Assembly (NCBI GenBank): GCA_937915865.1
Contig: CALGIG010000132.1
Span: 62,001-126,000 of the forward strand
DNA length: 64,000 nt
Origin: an uncultured Prolixibacteraceae bacterium
GTDB taxonomy: Bacteria; Bacteroidota; Bacteroidia; Bacteroidales; Prolixibacteraceae
Reading direction: 5' to 3'
Position 1 is the stretch's first letter. Every line of letters begins with the position of its first letter. Below, one piece after another: positions 18,640-27,552 of the stretch. Made by a program: the position numbers and the translations under genes. Under the pieces are notes generated by a model. The model was not told the DNA's origin, ran no database searches, and was given only the letters and a program-made list of their open reading frames with translations.

Positions 18640-19275
18640 CTATACAATCCCATTTCGGATGGCATAGCTAATTAGCCCGGCAATGTTATTTACATTTAGT
18701 TTTTTCATCAGGTTGGTACGGTGGGTATCTACGGTACGGTGGCTTATAAACAGCTGATCGCCAATTTCCTTGTTCGAAAAGCCTGAAGCAATTAACCGTA
18801 GTATCTCAGTTTCGCGGTCGGTAAGTAATTCGTTTTTTTGTTCGGTATTGTCTACTGATGAGGGTTTTAGTAGCGCCAGGGTAACATCGGTAGAAAAATA
18901 CGATTGCCCGGCTGTCACTTTTTTGATGGCCTCAAGCAATTCGTCTTGCGAGCAACTTTTAAGCAAATACCCGTTGGCGCCCAAATCAATAAGGTTTTTG
19001 ATCATGCCGGCTTCGTTGTGCATCGACAGAATAATCACCTTAACGCCCGGGTTATTTTTATTGATTTCTTTAAGCGCATCAATGCCATTCATAACCGGCA
19101 TATCAATATCCATGAGCAAAACGTCAATCGGAATAAAGTTGAGAATACGCAATGCTTCGCGACCATTGTTTGCTTCGGCAGCTACTTTAATTTCCGGTTG
19201 ATCCTTTAGAAGCGATTTCAATCCGTCGATAATGATCTGGTGGTCGTCGGCTAAAAGTAAATTTATCTTGTTCAT
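18640..19275 (-). CDS. NarL/LuxR-family response regulator
   Basis: 211 residues. Receiver domain: acidic pocket ADDH near residues 9-12, phosphoacceptor D56 in LLMDIDMPVMNG, conserved Ser in IILSMH and Lys in LLKSC. C-terminal LuxR helix-turn-helix: LTDRETEILRLIASGFSNKE followed by ISHRTVDTHRTNLMKKL. It overlaps the kinase gene by 4 nt (ATGA), so the pair is coupled and almost certainly a cognate two-component system. Its target is likely the adjacent operon ending at 12302, whose promoter holds a palindrome. Confidence 0.92.
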   Translation of the reverse strand: MNKINLLLADDHQIIIDGLKSLLKDQPEIKVAAEANNGREALRILNFIPIDVLLMDIDMPVMNGIDALKEINKNNPGVKVIILSMHNEAGMIKNLIDLGANGYLLKSCSQDELLEAIKKVTAGQSYFSTDVTLALLKPSSVDNTEQKNELLTDRETEILRLIASGFSNKEIGDQLFISHRTVDTHRTNLMKKLNVNNIAGLISYAIRNGIV

Positions 19276-21227
19276 ATTATTGGAGTTCTGATGGTTATTG
19301 TAGTACCTTTCCCCGATTCCGATTCGAAGTGCAGGTGACCATTGACGGCGTCAATGCGACTGGCCAAATTTAAAAGTCCAATGCCATTTTTACCTTGTAT
19401 GTTAACATTAAAGCCAATACCATCGTCGGTAACATTTAAAACAACATGAGTATTGAGTTTGATAAGTTGAACATTAACCTTCCGGGCTTTGGAATGCTTA
19501 ATGATATTGCTTATCAGCTCCTGAAGCACCCTGAATAAAGCCAATTCTATTTTTTCAGCTATTCGCTCTGTAAATCCCGAATGCTCGAACTGAACTTTCA
19601 ATGATGAATTTTCGAAATTAAGGTTCAGCATTCCTTCTATTGCCGGAACCAGCCCAAATTGCTCAAGTTCTTTAGGTATCATCTGGTGCGAAATGTTCCT
19701 AACTTCGGCGCCTGCATTACTAAGCATTTTTTCAACTTTCTGAAATTCAGGAAGCAATTCGGGTTGTTCTATTTTTTGAGCCAGACTTTGGTAGTTGAAT
19801 TTAATGGCGCCAATGGTTTGGCCAATCCCATCGTGTAATTCTTTGGCAATCCGTCGCCGTTCTTCTTCCTGAGCCTGAAACACTGCATTTATCCGTATTT
19901 CTTGTTCTTTCATCCTTTCAGCATTAACGGCAGCTTTTTGCCTTTGCTGATGTCGGTAAAAAAGAAAAATACCGGCTCCTGTAATGGAGATAATCACAAA
20001 TACCAGTAACCAGATTTCGGTTTTACGTTGTTGTAGTTTTATTTCCGCAACTTCTTTATCTTTTTTGACGAGGTTAAAATCCTGTTCCAGCTTATCAGTT
20101 TCGTATTGCGTTTGGACATCAAGAATTTGTTGCTTTAGCCTTGCATCATAAACCGAATCTTTCATGGCAATGTATTGACGCATCAACATAAACGAGCTGT
20201 CGGTTTGTTGAGTCAGGGCTTTCAGCTTAGCAAGTTCGAGCAATGCACTTAGTTCTTCCTCTACCACATCAAGCGATTGTGCCAGTTTCAACGATAGGTT
20301 CAAAACTTTTGCAGCGTCTTTGTAGTGCCGTGTTTGGGTATAAACTGTACCAATGCGCGAGAGGGTGGAGGATATCCCTTTGGAGTCGCCAATTTTTTCC
20401 TTAATGTGAAGTGATTCTGTAAATAATTCAATGGCCTTATTGTAGTTTTTTCGGGCCATATAAATGTTGCCAATGTTGCTTAAATTGGCGCTTATCAGCT
20501 CCTCTTTTTTTAGTTGCCGGGAGAGAAGTATTGCTTTTTCATAGTTGTTTATAGCCTGGATAGTGTCGTGCAAACGAGCATATAAATTAGCCATATTTCC
20601 ATAAGTAGTAGCTTCTCCTTCCTGGTCTTTCAGCCTAATACGGTACTCCAGCGCCTGGTGGTGATACTCCAGGGCTTTTTGGTAATTTCCCAAATTCTGG
20701 TGAATGATGGCAATGTTATTCAAACAGTAACCTATGTATTTGTCAAGCTTTAGTCCCTGGTATAATTTCAGTGCATCAATCTGGTTTTGAAGGGCGTCTT
20801 TTAAACGGCCTTGCTTTTGGGCAATGATACCCAGTTTGTTGTAAAGAGCTGCAATTCCAACTGAATCGTTTAACTGTTGCCTTATTTTCATAGCTTCGTT
20901 CAAGTAGTTGATTGCACTGCGGAAATTGGCTTTATCAATGTAAATAATGGCTATGTCGTTGTAAGCTTGAGCAATACCTTTTCTGAAATTTAACTGCCGG
21001 GCAAGCAAAAGCGCCTGCTGCCCAAATAACAAAGCCGAATCAGCCGATTTAAAACGGTAATTCCAGCACAAATCACTCAACTGTTTTACTTTGTTACTAT
21101 CGGGTTTGGTATTCAGAATTTTCTGAATTTGAGTGTTTGTTTCTCCTGAAACAGGTTTGAGAACGTAAAAAGTAAAAAGTAGAAAAGCGAAAGTAGTAAG
21201 GACCTTCATTTTGGGCTTTTTTCTCAT
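19272..21227 (-). CDS. TPR-containing sensor histidine kinase (HisKA_3 type)
   Basis: The start is uncertain among ATGs at 21233, 21227 and 21209; 21227 gives the best signal peptide (MRKKPKMKVLTTFAFLLFTF). About 350 periplasmic residues form tetratricopeptide repeats (AQAYNDIAIIYIDKANFRSA and six or more similar units) and a coiled coil, then one membrane segment (WLLVFVIISITGAGIFLFY). The cytosolic part has the HisKA_3 dimerisation helix with phospho-His in RRRIAKELHDGIGQ and a HATPase with N-box ELISNIIKHSKA and G-box TDDGIGFN. It phosphorylates the NarL-type regulator encoded just downstream. The TPR region would sense a protein or envelope ligand; identity unknown. Confidence 0.9.
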   Translation of the reverse strand: MRKKPKMKVLTTFAFLLFTFYVLKPVSGETNTQIQKILNTKPDSNKVKQLSDLCWNYRFKSADSALLFGQQALLLARQLNFRKGIAQAYNDIAIIYIDKANFRSAINYLNEAMKIRQQLNDSVGIAALYNKLGIIAQKQGRLKDALQNQIDALKLYQGLKLDKYIGYCLNNIAIIHQNLGNYQKALEYHHQALEYRIRLKDQEGEATTYGNMANLYARLHDTIQAINNYEKAILLSRQLKKEELISANLSNIGNIYMARKNYNKAIELFTESLHIKEKIGDSKGISSTLSRIGTVYTQTRHYKDAAKVLNLSLKLAQSLDVVEEELSALLELAKLKALTQQTDSSFMLMRQYIAMKDSVYDARLKQQILDVQTQYETDKLEQDFNLVKKDKEVAEIKLQQRKTEIWLLVFVIISITGAGIFLFYRHQQRQKAAVNAERMKEQEIRINAVFQAQEEERRRIAKELHDGIGQTIGAIKFNYQSLAQKIEQPELLPEFQKVEKMLSNAGAEVRNISHQMIPKELEQFGLVPAIEGMLNLNFENSSLKVQFEHSGFTERIAEKIELALFRVLQELISNIIKHSKARKVNVQLIKLNTHVVLNVTDDGIGFNVNIQGKNGIGLLNLASRIDAVNGHLHFESESGKGTTITIRTPII

Positions 21228-21294
21228 AAACATCGTTCTCAAAAAAAATGTTTATGAAAAACAAAAAAATGAAGTGACTTTTATCTATTATCGA

Positions 21295-21627
21295 TTAAGG
21301 GCAAGCTGGAAGTATTTTTACAAACTTCATATTTGTTAAAAAATCTTGCATTTCGCCATTTATCCAATCCGGTCGGTTACCCTTTTGGTCATATATTTGG
21401 CAATAAATACAATTCCATAAAGCGCAATTGATGTTGTAGTAGTATTTTCCTTTGTATTCAATTACTTCAACGTTGGTGTATTTACAATGATCAAACTCCG
21501 AAGTTAATTCTGTAACTTTAGTTTGGAGCCAATAGGGGAGTTGGTCATCAGGCAGGTTTTCTTCTTTTTTGCATCCTTCTCCGGCAATCAGACACACTAA
21601 AAGGATAAGGATAGTTAATGGTTTCAT
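21295..21627 (-). CDS. Small SPII lipoprotein of unknown function
   Basis: The ATG at 21627 gives 110 residues: MKPLTILILLVCLIAGEGC with the lipid-acceptor Cys at 19, then KKEENLPDDQLPYWLQTKV. Five further Cys (FDHCKY, INCALWNCIYCQIYDQ, LPACP) suggest disulfides or a metal site. No family recognised. It lies 53 nt beyond the histidine kinase gene on the same strand. Confidence 0.65.
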   Translation of the reverse strand: MKPLTILILLVCLIAGEGCKKEENLPDDQLPYWLQTKVTELTSEFDHCKYTNVEVIEYKGKYYYNINCALWNCIYCQIYDQKGNRPDWINGEMQDFLTNMKFVKILPACP

Positions 21628-21795
21628 TGACAAAAGGTTTCAGCTAATTTAAAGATTTATTTTTATAGCTTTTCATTTAACTAAGAAATGAGAATAAAAT
21701 AATGTTGCATTCTTATTACTTAGATGTTTTTTCCAGAGAAATAGTTGCCTCAATTTGTTATTTATTTCGTCTATACATTGAAGTGAACTTAAACA

Positions 21796-23166
21796 ATGAT
21801 TTTATCTAAAACAACCATAGGTATCACAGAACTTTCGGCTGATTCAACAGCAATGTTAAAACGGATTATTTTACTGACCATGCCGGTAATTGGGTCGTCG
21901 TTTATGACGATGGCTTACAATTTCATTAATATGATTTTTGTAGGTCGGTTAGGAAGCGACGCCGTTGCAGCAGTGGGTTCTGCGAGTTTTTTTATGCATT
22001 TGGGATGGGGAATTTCGGCACTGTTAACCGTTGGCACAGGTATAAAAGTATCTCATGCCATTGGCGCCGGGAACATGCAATTGTCGAGAGATTATGTTCG
22101 TAGTGGCATTCTGTCGTTGACTTTATTGGGTGTGTTTTACTATTCCTTTTTATTTCTGGCTTCTGATAAGCTAATTGGATTGATTAAGCTGAACAATCCG
22201 GGTATTGAAAAAAGTGCCATTGAATACCTGGTTATTGTAGGATTAGCGGTTTTATTCACATTTCAGAACTTGTTTTTCACCAGCGTTTTTATTGGAGCCG
22301 GAGACAGCAAATCGCCATTTCGTATCAATGCAACTGCCCTGGCAACTAATATTTTATTCGATTATCTCTTGATTTTTCAGGCCGGAATGGGAATAAAAGG
22401 AGCTGCTATAGGAACCATTATGGCGCAGGGTTTGGGAACATTCATGTTTTATCGGCGCTTGCAAAAATCGGATAGACTGAACCCCAAAGGGGCAACATTT
22501 CGTCGTTCGCTTCTTCTCGAAATTGTTCGTTTGGGAGTGAGTCCAACGGTACAGCGGGTTTCGTTTACTATCGTGGCCATTGCAATGGCGCGCATCATTA
22601 GTACATGGGGGCCAACAGCTATCGCAGTACAGAAAATTGGTATTCAAATCGAAGCCATTTCATATATGACTGCCGGAGGATTTTTATCAGCGCTTTCTAC
22701 AATCTCTGGTTTGGCCTACGGTGCTGGCGATTACCGAAAACAAGGTCAGGCTTTTCGTTCGGGCATACTAATTGCTTTCGTGTTGGGCACAGTTACCTCA
22801 GTAGTACTTATAGTGTTTGCCCAGCCACTGTTTTCTATTTTCCTGAACGATAAAGAAAGTTTGACAATGGGCCGCGAATACCTTATAATTCTGGGTTACT
22901 CCCAATTATTTATGGTTTTGGAACTGGTTTCAACTGGTGCATTTTTTGGCTGGGGAAAGACCAACATTCCGGCTATAATTGGTATAGTTTTTACTGTTTT
23001 ACGCATTCCGATGGCACTGACATTTATTCAGTTTTGGCAGAATGAACTTTCGTCGGTCTGGTGGAGCATTAGCATCAGCAGTATGCTGAAAGGAATAATT
23101 CTTTCGGCGCTGTTTGTTGTTCTTTTTAAAGCATTTATCAGAAAACAAAAAGTTGGAACCACATAG
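21796..23166 (+). CDS. MATE-family multidrug/cation efflux transporter
   Basis: 456 residues with twelve predicted membrane segments and the two-lobe MatE architecture. The first lobe opens LTMPVIGSSFMTMAYNFINM IFVGRLG, with the conserved family motif of a small-residue helix, then GRLGSDAVAAVG; the second lobe starts RLGVSPTVQRVSF. MATE pumps exchange Na+ or H+ for cationic drugs across the inner membrane. The stop codon lies inside the left end of the repeat element at 23160-23397. No regulator gene is adjacent. Confidence 0.88.
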   Translation: MILSKTTIGITELSADSTAMLKRIILLTMPVIGSSFMTMAYNFINMIFVGRLGSDAVAAVGSASFFMHLGWGISALLTVGTGIKVSHAIGAGNMQLSRDYVRSGILSLTLLGVFYYSFLFLASDKLIGLIKLNNPGIEKSAIEYLVIVGLAVLFTFQNLFFTSVFIGAGDSKSPFRINATALATNILFDYLLIFQAGMGIKGAAIGTIMAQGLGTFMFYRRLQKSDRLNPKGATFRRSLLLEIVRLGVSPTVQRVSFTIVAIAMARIISTWGPTAIAVQKIGIQIEAISYMTAGGFLSALSTISGLAYGAGDYRKQGQAFRSGILIAFVLGTVTSVVLIVFAQPLFSIFLNDKESLTMGREYLIILGYSQLFMVLELVSTGAFFGWGKTNIPAIIGIVFTVLRIPMALTFIQFWQNELSSVWWSISISSMLKGIILSALFVVLFKAFIRKQKVGTT

Positions 23167-23397
23167 GCACATCGAACACAATTGAAAAATTTAAATAGAC
23201 ATTTGTTGAATATTGTCAGATGCCAGAGGCATCGAATGTGTATAGAAAGATGGATGTGAGCAGGGGTTCGACGCCCAAGGAGTCGCATGTCTATGCTCTG
23301 ATAAATTTATATAAACATACAAACCCGCTGGGTTTATGAATAGTGTAACGAATAAATGTCTAATTCAATAGAAAAATATAACTATGTGACCTATGTG
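23160..23397. repeat. Non-coding repeat element with CACATAGG inverted ends
   Basis: CACATAGGCACAT (23160-23172) and ATGTGACCTATGTG (23384-23397) are inverted repeats with one base gap. Between them are three hairpins: GATGCC/GGCATC (23219-23233), CGAC/GTCG (23269-23285) and AAACCC/GGGTTT (23321-23335). There is no coding capacity. The arrangement resembles dispersed intergenic repeats of Bacteroidota, but a second copy is not seen in this window. Confidence 0.4.
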
Positions 23398-23423
23398 TCG
23401 ACGTGGTCCATAAAAATATAAAC

Positions 23424-25709
23424 ATGAAACAATTTGCACTTAATTCAATCAAAAGCAATATTTGGCTTGAAGGTTTATTTGGTCTTGAGAAGGAAAATTT
23501 ACGTGTTGACAAAGGTGGAAATCTTGCGCTGACACCACATCCGGCTATTTTTGGCAATAAACTAAAGCATCCATATATCACAACCGATTTTTCGGAGAGC
23601 CAGGTAGAAATGATCACACCGCCGTTGCCAGACGTTGCGCAGACGGTCGGTTTCCTCGAAACAATTCATGATATTGTCAGTCTCGAACTAGTTGATGAAT
23701 TGCTTTGGCCGCAGAGTATTCCTCCTATTCTGCCTTCCGATCAGCAGATACCTATTGCCAGTTACGACGACGATGGTCGTGAAGCCCGTGAATACCGTGA
23801 GTTTCTGGCGCAAAAATATGGCCCCAAAAACCAGTTGTTCTCTGGAATTCATTTCAATTTTTCTTTCAGCGAAAAACTGCTTAAATTGCTTTATAACAAA
23901 ACGAACACCAGCCTTTCGTTCGATGAGTTTACCGATGATGTTTATCTGAAAACAGCTCGCCAGATGTTGCGTATGCGTTGGTTGTATGTTTTGCTATATG
24001 GTTGCAGTCCGGTAGTCGATCCGTCGTTCGAACTTCGGTGCAAAATGGCGCCTTACCCGGTCGATAAAAACGTAATAGCCCTTTCCATCCGAAACAGTTG
24101 TTATGGCTATCAGAATTTCGACGATTTATATCCCGATTACAGCTCGGTACCAAATTACAAATCGAGCATTGGGCAAATGGTAAATGATGGTAAAATTGCT
24201 GCAGCCAAAGAATTGTATTCACCCGTACGTCTAAAATTTCTGAATAATTCAGAACACATTTCATACATCGAATTTCGTTTCATTGATATTGATCCGACTT
24301 CGAAAACAGGTACCTCTGAAGAAGCATTACGCTTTTTGCATGCACTGGCAGTATATGGATTATTGACCAACGAACCTGATGACTTTGGGGCAGAAGCTCA
24401 GGCAAAGGCAAATCTATTTCATACAGGCGTGGCTATGTATGGGTTAAGCACTTTCCCATATCAGGTTGATGATCATGGTACTGTTTTAAATGTATGGCAG
24501 AAAGCGCAGCAAGTAGTTTTGGAAATAGTTGGGAAATTTGGCGAATATGGGATAAATAAACCAGAATATAACGATGCGTTGAACCAGGCTTTATTTCTTG
24601 CAAAAAATCCAAAACAAAGAAAGGTTTACGAGGTGCTGAGTGGGGTGGTAAAGGATGGGTACATTCCGTTTCATATTCAAAAGGCTACTGAATATCTGCT
24701 CGACAGTCGCCATAAAAGCTACCAGTTTCACGGGTTTGAGGACCTGGAACTTTCAACTCAGCTAGTGCTACGTGAGGCTGTTAAAAGAGGTGTTTCATTT
24801 GAAATACTCGACCGGAAAGAAAATTTTGTCCGACTTCAAAAAGAAGAAAATATTCAGTATGTGAAGCAGGCCACCAAAACCTCGCTCGACAATTATGCCA
24901 GCATTTTGGTTATGGAAAATAAACTGGTAACGAAGAAGATTCTGGAAGAGCACCATATCCGTGTTCCGAAAGGATTGGAATATCAGTGTGTAGAAGATGC
25001 AAAAGCTGATTTTCTTATTCACCAGGGAAAAGGAATTGTGATTAAACCGAATCAAACCAATTTTGGATTGGGCATCACTATTCTGAAAGAAAATGTAGAT
25101 GAGGAAGTTTACAAAAGGGCAGTTGATATTGCTTTTGAATACGACTCAACTATACTGATTGAAGAGTTTATTGCCGGAAAAGAGTTTCGCATTTTTGTGA
25201 TGGACGATGAGGTTGTGGGCATTTTACACCGCGTTCCGGCCAATGTAACTGGTGATGGAACCAGAACAATCCGTGAGCTTGTAGAACTCAAAAACCAGGA
25301 TCCGTTGCGTGGAAAAGGTTACCGCACACCACTCGAAAAAATAAGGCTGGAAGAAGCCGAAGCCATATTTCTGAATCAACAAGGCAAAGATTTTGAAACT
25401 ATTCCGGCAGCAGGAGAAGTGGTGTATTTGCGCGAAAATTCGAACATCAGCACTGGCGGCGATAGTATTGATTTTACCGACGATATACCCAATTCGTTCA
25501 AGCAAATTGCTGTACAGGCAGCTAAGGCTCTGAATGTAAGAATTACCGGACTCGACATGATTATTCCCGATTTCTCAGCCGAAGCTACCGACAACAATTA
25601 CGCTATTATCGAACTTAATTTCAATCCTGCTATACACATTCATTGTCATCCGTTTCAGGGTAAAAATCGCAGATTGAATGAAAAGTTAATGGACGTGTTG
25701 GGATATTAA
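23424..25709 (+). CDS. gshAB: Bifunctional glutamate-cysteine ligase / glutathione synthetase
   Basis: The ATG at 23424 gives 761 residues; the upstream GTG lies in poor context. Residues 1 to ~440 are the gamma-glutamylcysteine ligase part (GLEKENLRV, TTDFSESQVEMITPP, FSGIHFNFSFSE), which joins Glu to Cys. The C-terminal ~300 residues are an ATP-grasp domain (NQTNFGLGITIL, EFIAGKEFRIFVMDDEV, IIELNFNPAIHIH) that adds Gly to make glutathione. The fused layout is that of GshAB/GshF. A decayed copy of its last ~75 codons lies at 26583-26811, beyond the HepT-MntA genes. Confidence 0.92.
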   Translation: MKQFALNSIKSNIWLEGLFGLEKENLRVDKGGNLALTPHPAIFGNKLKHPYITTDFSESQVEMITPPLPDVAQTVGFLETIHDIVSLELVDELLWPQSIPPILPSDQQIPIASYDDDGREAREYREFLAQKYGPKNQLFSGIHFNFSFSEKLLKLLYNKTNTSLSFDEFTDDVYLKTARQMLRMRWLYVLLYGCSPVVDPSFELRCKMAPYPVDKNVIALSIRNSCYGYQNFDDLYPDYSSVPNYKSSIGQMVNDGKIAAAKELYSPVRLKFLNNSEHISYIEFRFIDIDPTSKTGTSEEALRFLHALAVYGLLTNEPDDFGAEAQAKANLFHTGVAMYGLSTFPYQVDDHGTVLNVWQKAQQVVLEIVGKFGEYGINKPEYNDALNQALFLAKNPKQRKVYEVLSGVVKDGYIPFHIQKATEYLLDSRHKSYQFHGFEDLELSTQLVLREAVKRGVSFEILDRKENFVRLQKEENIQYVKQATKTSLDNYASILVMENKLVTKKILEEHHIRVPKGLEYQCVEDAKADFLIHQGKGIVIKPNQTNFGLGITILKENVDEEVYKRAVDIAFEYDSTILIEEFIAGKEFRIFVMDDEVVGILHRVPANVTGDGTRTIRELVELKNQDPLRGKGYRTPLEKIRLEEAEAIFLNQQGKDFETIPAAGEVVYLRENSNISTGGDSIDFTDDIPNSFKQIAVQAAKALNVRITGLDMIIPDFSAEATDNNYAIIELNFNPAIHIHCHPFQGKNRRLNEKLMDVLGY

Positions 25710-25799
25710 AATTTGAAGATTTTTTGTCAAGCCGGCAAGTTTTATGTCGGGCAGTCTACCGATTGAGGGCAAGCTTTTTAGTTTTCATCCAAATAGTCT

Positions 25800-26126
25800 T
25801 CAATTTCTTTCTTTAGCTTTGGCAAATGATTGGAAATGATTGGAAATGATTCCCCAGATTACAACATCGTCAACTTTGTCGTAACCATGAATCACCCAAT
25901 TTCGAGTGTCAACTATTTGCCGGGCATTTGTCAAGTTAAAATCAGGATCAATTCTCAGGATTCTGCTTGTTGCCTCTCCAATGATTTCAATTTCGCGTTC
26001 AATTCCTCTGCGAAGCAATTTATTTTTTTGATATTCAAGAAAATTACGTTCATCTCCTAAATATTCCAATATCGAATCAATGGAAATGTTAATGTCGAAA
26101 AGATACTTTTTAATCTCACGCTTCAT
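25800..26126 (-). CDS. HepT-like HEPN toxin of a MntA/HepT module
   Basis: 108 residues, all-helical HEPN fold. The RNase motif R-x4-H-x-Y is present as RNWVIHGY near residues 76-83, with the conserved TSRI/E region upstream (IIGEATSRI). HepT cleaves RNA; in studied pairs the MntA partner silences it by adding AMP to the Tyr of this motif, and that Tyr is kept here. The gene follows the antitoxin with an 11-nt overlap. The pair lies between gshAB and a broken second copy of its 3' end. Confidence 0.85.
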   Translation of the reverse strand: MKREIKKYLFDINISIDSILEYLGDERNFLEYQKNKLLRRGIEREIEIIGEATSRILRIDPDFNLTNARQIVDTRNWVIHGYDKVDDVVIWGIISNHFQSFAKAKERN

Positions 26127-26424
26127 AAATCAACTCTTTGGTTTCGTTGATACTTTCTATGAAATAAGGGTTCGATAAAGTTCTTTCGGTCACAATATCA
26201 ATTTCCCGGTTAAAAAGTTCCCTCAATGCGTAATGAAGTGAAAAGTAGTTGTTTGTGTATTCTTCAACGGTCAGATTGTCGGCAAATGAAATCAAAAAAT
26301 CAAGATCACTTTCTTCGCTGAACTTATCAGATAAAGCAGAACCAAAGACATAAAGCCTTTTGATTTTCAAAGCTTGGCATAAACTCTTTAAATTTTCTTT
26401 CCGCTTTTCAACTATTTGTTGCAT
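26116..26424 (-). CDS. MntA-like minimal nucleotidyltransferase antitoxin
   Basis: The ATG at 26424 gives 102 residues; the longer frame upstream is out of context. The nucleotidyltransferase signature GSALSDKFSEESDLDFLIS supplies the Gly-Ser and the Asp-x-Asp metal pair, and a third acid is in REIDIVTE. MntA proteins AMPylate the HepT toxin. All catalytic residues look intact, so the module is probably functional. Confidence 0.85.
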   Translation of the reverse strand: MQQIVEKRKENLKSLCQALKIKRLYVFGSALSDKFSEESDLDFLISFADNLTVEEYTNNYFSLHYALRELFNREIDIVTERTLSNPYFIESINETKELIYEA

Positions 26425-26582
26425 AACATTTTTCTTCAAATATAGTGATTTTCCATCAAGCCGGTAAGCTGCCTGAAGGGGAATAATTTTAGAGCAGAGG
26501 ATCAGCAAACAAAAACAGCGTCGCAGACGCAACACCAACATCGCTCATTTTCACTACTGTTTAAACGAGTGGCAGAGAAGGT

Positions 26583-26811
26583 GAAATTCCCGACTCGTAC
26601 AAACAAATTGCTGTTCGGGCAGCCCGGGCGCTGAATGTGAAAATTCCCAGGCTCGATATGATTATTCCCGATATTTCAGCCGGAGTCACCAGCGACAATT
26701 ATGCCATCATTGAGCTGAATTTCAACCCGGCTATTCACATTCACTGTCCACCTGTTTAAAGGTAAAAAGCGCTGATTGAATGAGAAATTGATGGATGCGC
26801 TGGGGTATTGA
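26583..26811 (+). pseudogene. Decayed duplicate of the gshAB 3' end
   Basis: The translation begins EGEIPDSYKQIAVRAARALN and continues LDMIIPDISAGVTSDNYAII and ELNFNPAIHIHC, closely matching residues near the end of GshAB (DIPNSFKQIAVQAAKALN...). After the IHC motif a TAA and small indels break the frame, but nucleotide similarity continues to a TGA at 26811 that matches the gshAB stop position. There is no upstream part. It is a truncated, diverged second copy, separated from the intact gene by HepT-MntA. Confidence 0.85.
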
Positions 26812-26825
26812 AATTGCTATAACGG

Positions 26826-26862
26826 ATAAAAAAACGGACTAGAGTATGATTCTAGTCCGTTT
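26826..26862 (-). terminator. Intrinsic terminator of the DUF1573 gene
   Basis: AAACGGACTAGA (26832-26843) pairs perfectly over 12 bp with 26851-26862; the loop has 7 bases. In the leftward direction the stem is followed by a run of T (TTTTTTTA), so it ends transcripts from the gene at 26885-27280. Confidence 0.8.
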
Positions 26863-26884
26863 CATATTTGATATTTATATTAAT

Positions 26885-27280
26885 CTATTGTTTAGCGGTA
26901 ACAGTTCCTTTAATAATTAATATCACAGGATTGTTAATCGCATTCGACTGAATTGTAATCGTTTTGGTAAATGCGCCAACATTATTGGTGTTGTAGGTAA
27001 CTTTAATCGATCCTTTTTCTCCTGGTGCAACGGGTGTCCTTGTCCATTCGGGAATTGTACAACCGCACGAAGCTTTTACGTCGTTTAAAATAATTGGAGC
27101 TTTCCCTTTGTTTTTGAAAACAAACTGGCACGAACCATCGCTGGCCTGAACAACAGTTCCGTAATCGTGTGTGGTGCTTTCAAAAATAATGGAATCCTGA
27201 GAAGTTGCAGGTTTGTCCTGTGCTTTCATCCCTGAAACAACAAAGAACATCATCGAAATTAATACGATAAATTTTTTCAT
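26885..27280 (-). CDS. DUF1573 domain exported protein
   Basis: 131 residues with a signal peptide (MKKFIVLISMMFFVVSGMKA, Q). The DUF1573 immunoglobulin-like fold shows IIFESTTHDYGTVVQ, FVFKNKGKAPIILNDVKASC, then GCTIPEW and KGSIKVTYNTNN. The adjacent Cys-Gly-Cys is typical of the family. It is monocistronic with a clear terminator. Family members are extracytoplasmic and of unknown function. Confidence 0.88.
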   Translation of the reverse strand: MKKFIVLISMMFFVVSGMKAQDKPATSQDSIIFESTTHDYGTVVQASDGSCQFVFKNKGKAPIILNDVKASCGCTIPEWTRTPVAPGEKGSIKVTYNTNNVGAFTKTITIQSNAINNPVILIIKGTVTAKQ

Positions 27281-27552
27281 TCTGGGTGATTTAAAAAAAA
27301 TTATACTTGAAAAATTTAATTACTTAACAAAAGTTTGGCTGGCTTTAGGTTCGACTAAAATTTCCGGTTCACGAAATTTTGCTCAAACATATCAATAAAA
27401 ATAAAACGTCAGTCAAATCCCTAAAAAATAAATCGCAGTAAAGATAAATCAATATCTTTCTCACTTTGTCGAATCTTTTCTTAATGATAGTTAACAGCAA
27501 TTATTATTCATTTGTAATAGTTATTTTCGTATGATATTTAATCAATTAACCT

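Larger units (their letters stand above)
25727..26468. repeat. Direct repeats bracketing the HepT-MntA genes
   Basis: TCAAGCCGGCAAG (25727-25739) recurs as TCAAGCCGGTAAG (26456-26468), matching at 12 of 13 positions. The two copies enclose both toxin-antitoxin genes with little else. They could mark the edges of an insertion or be a chance similarity; no integrase is nearby. Confidence 0.35.

Noticed and set aside
23262..23285. GGTTCGAC as the T-arm of a tRNA
   Set aside because: The stem has only three pairs and no acceptor, D or anticodon arms can be drawn; it fits a hairpin of an intergenic repeat.
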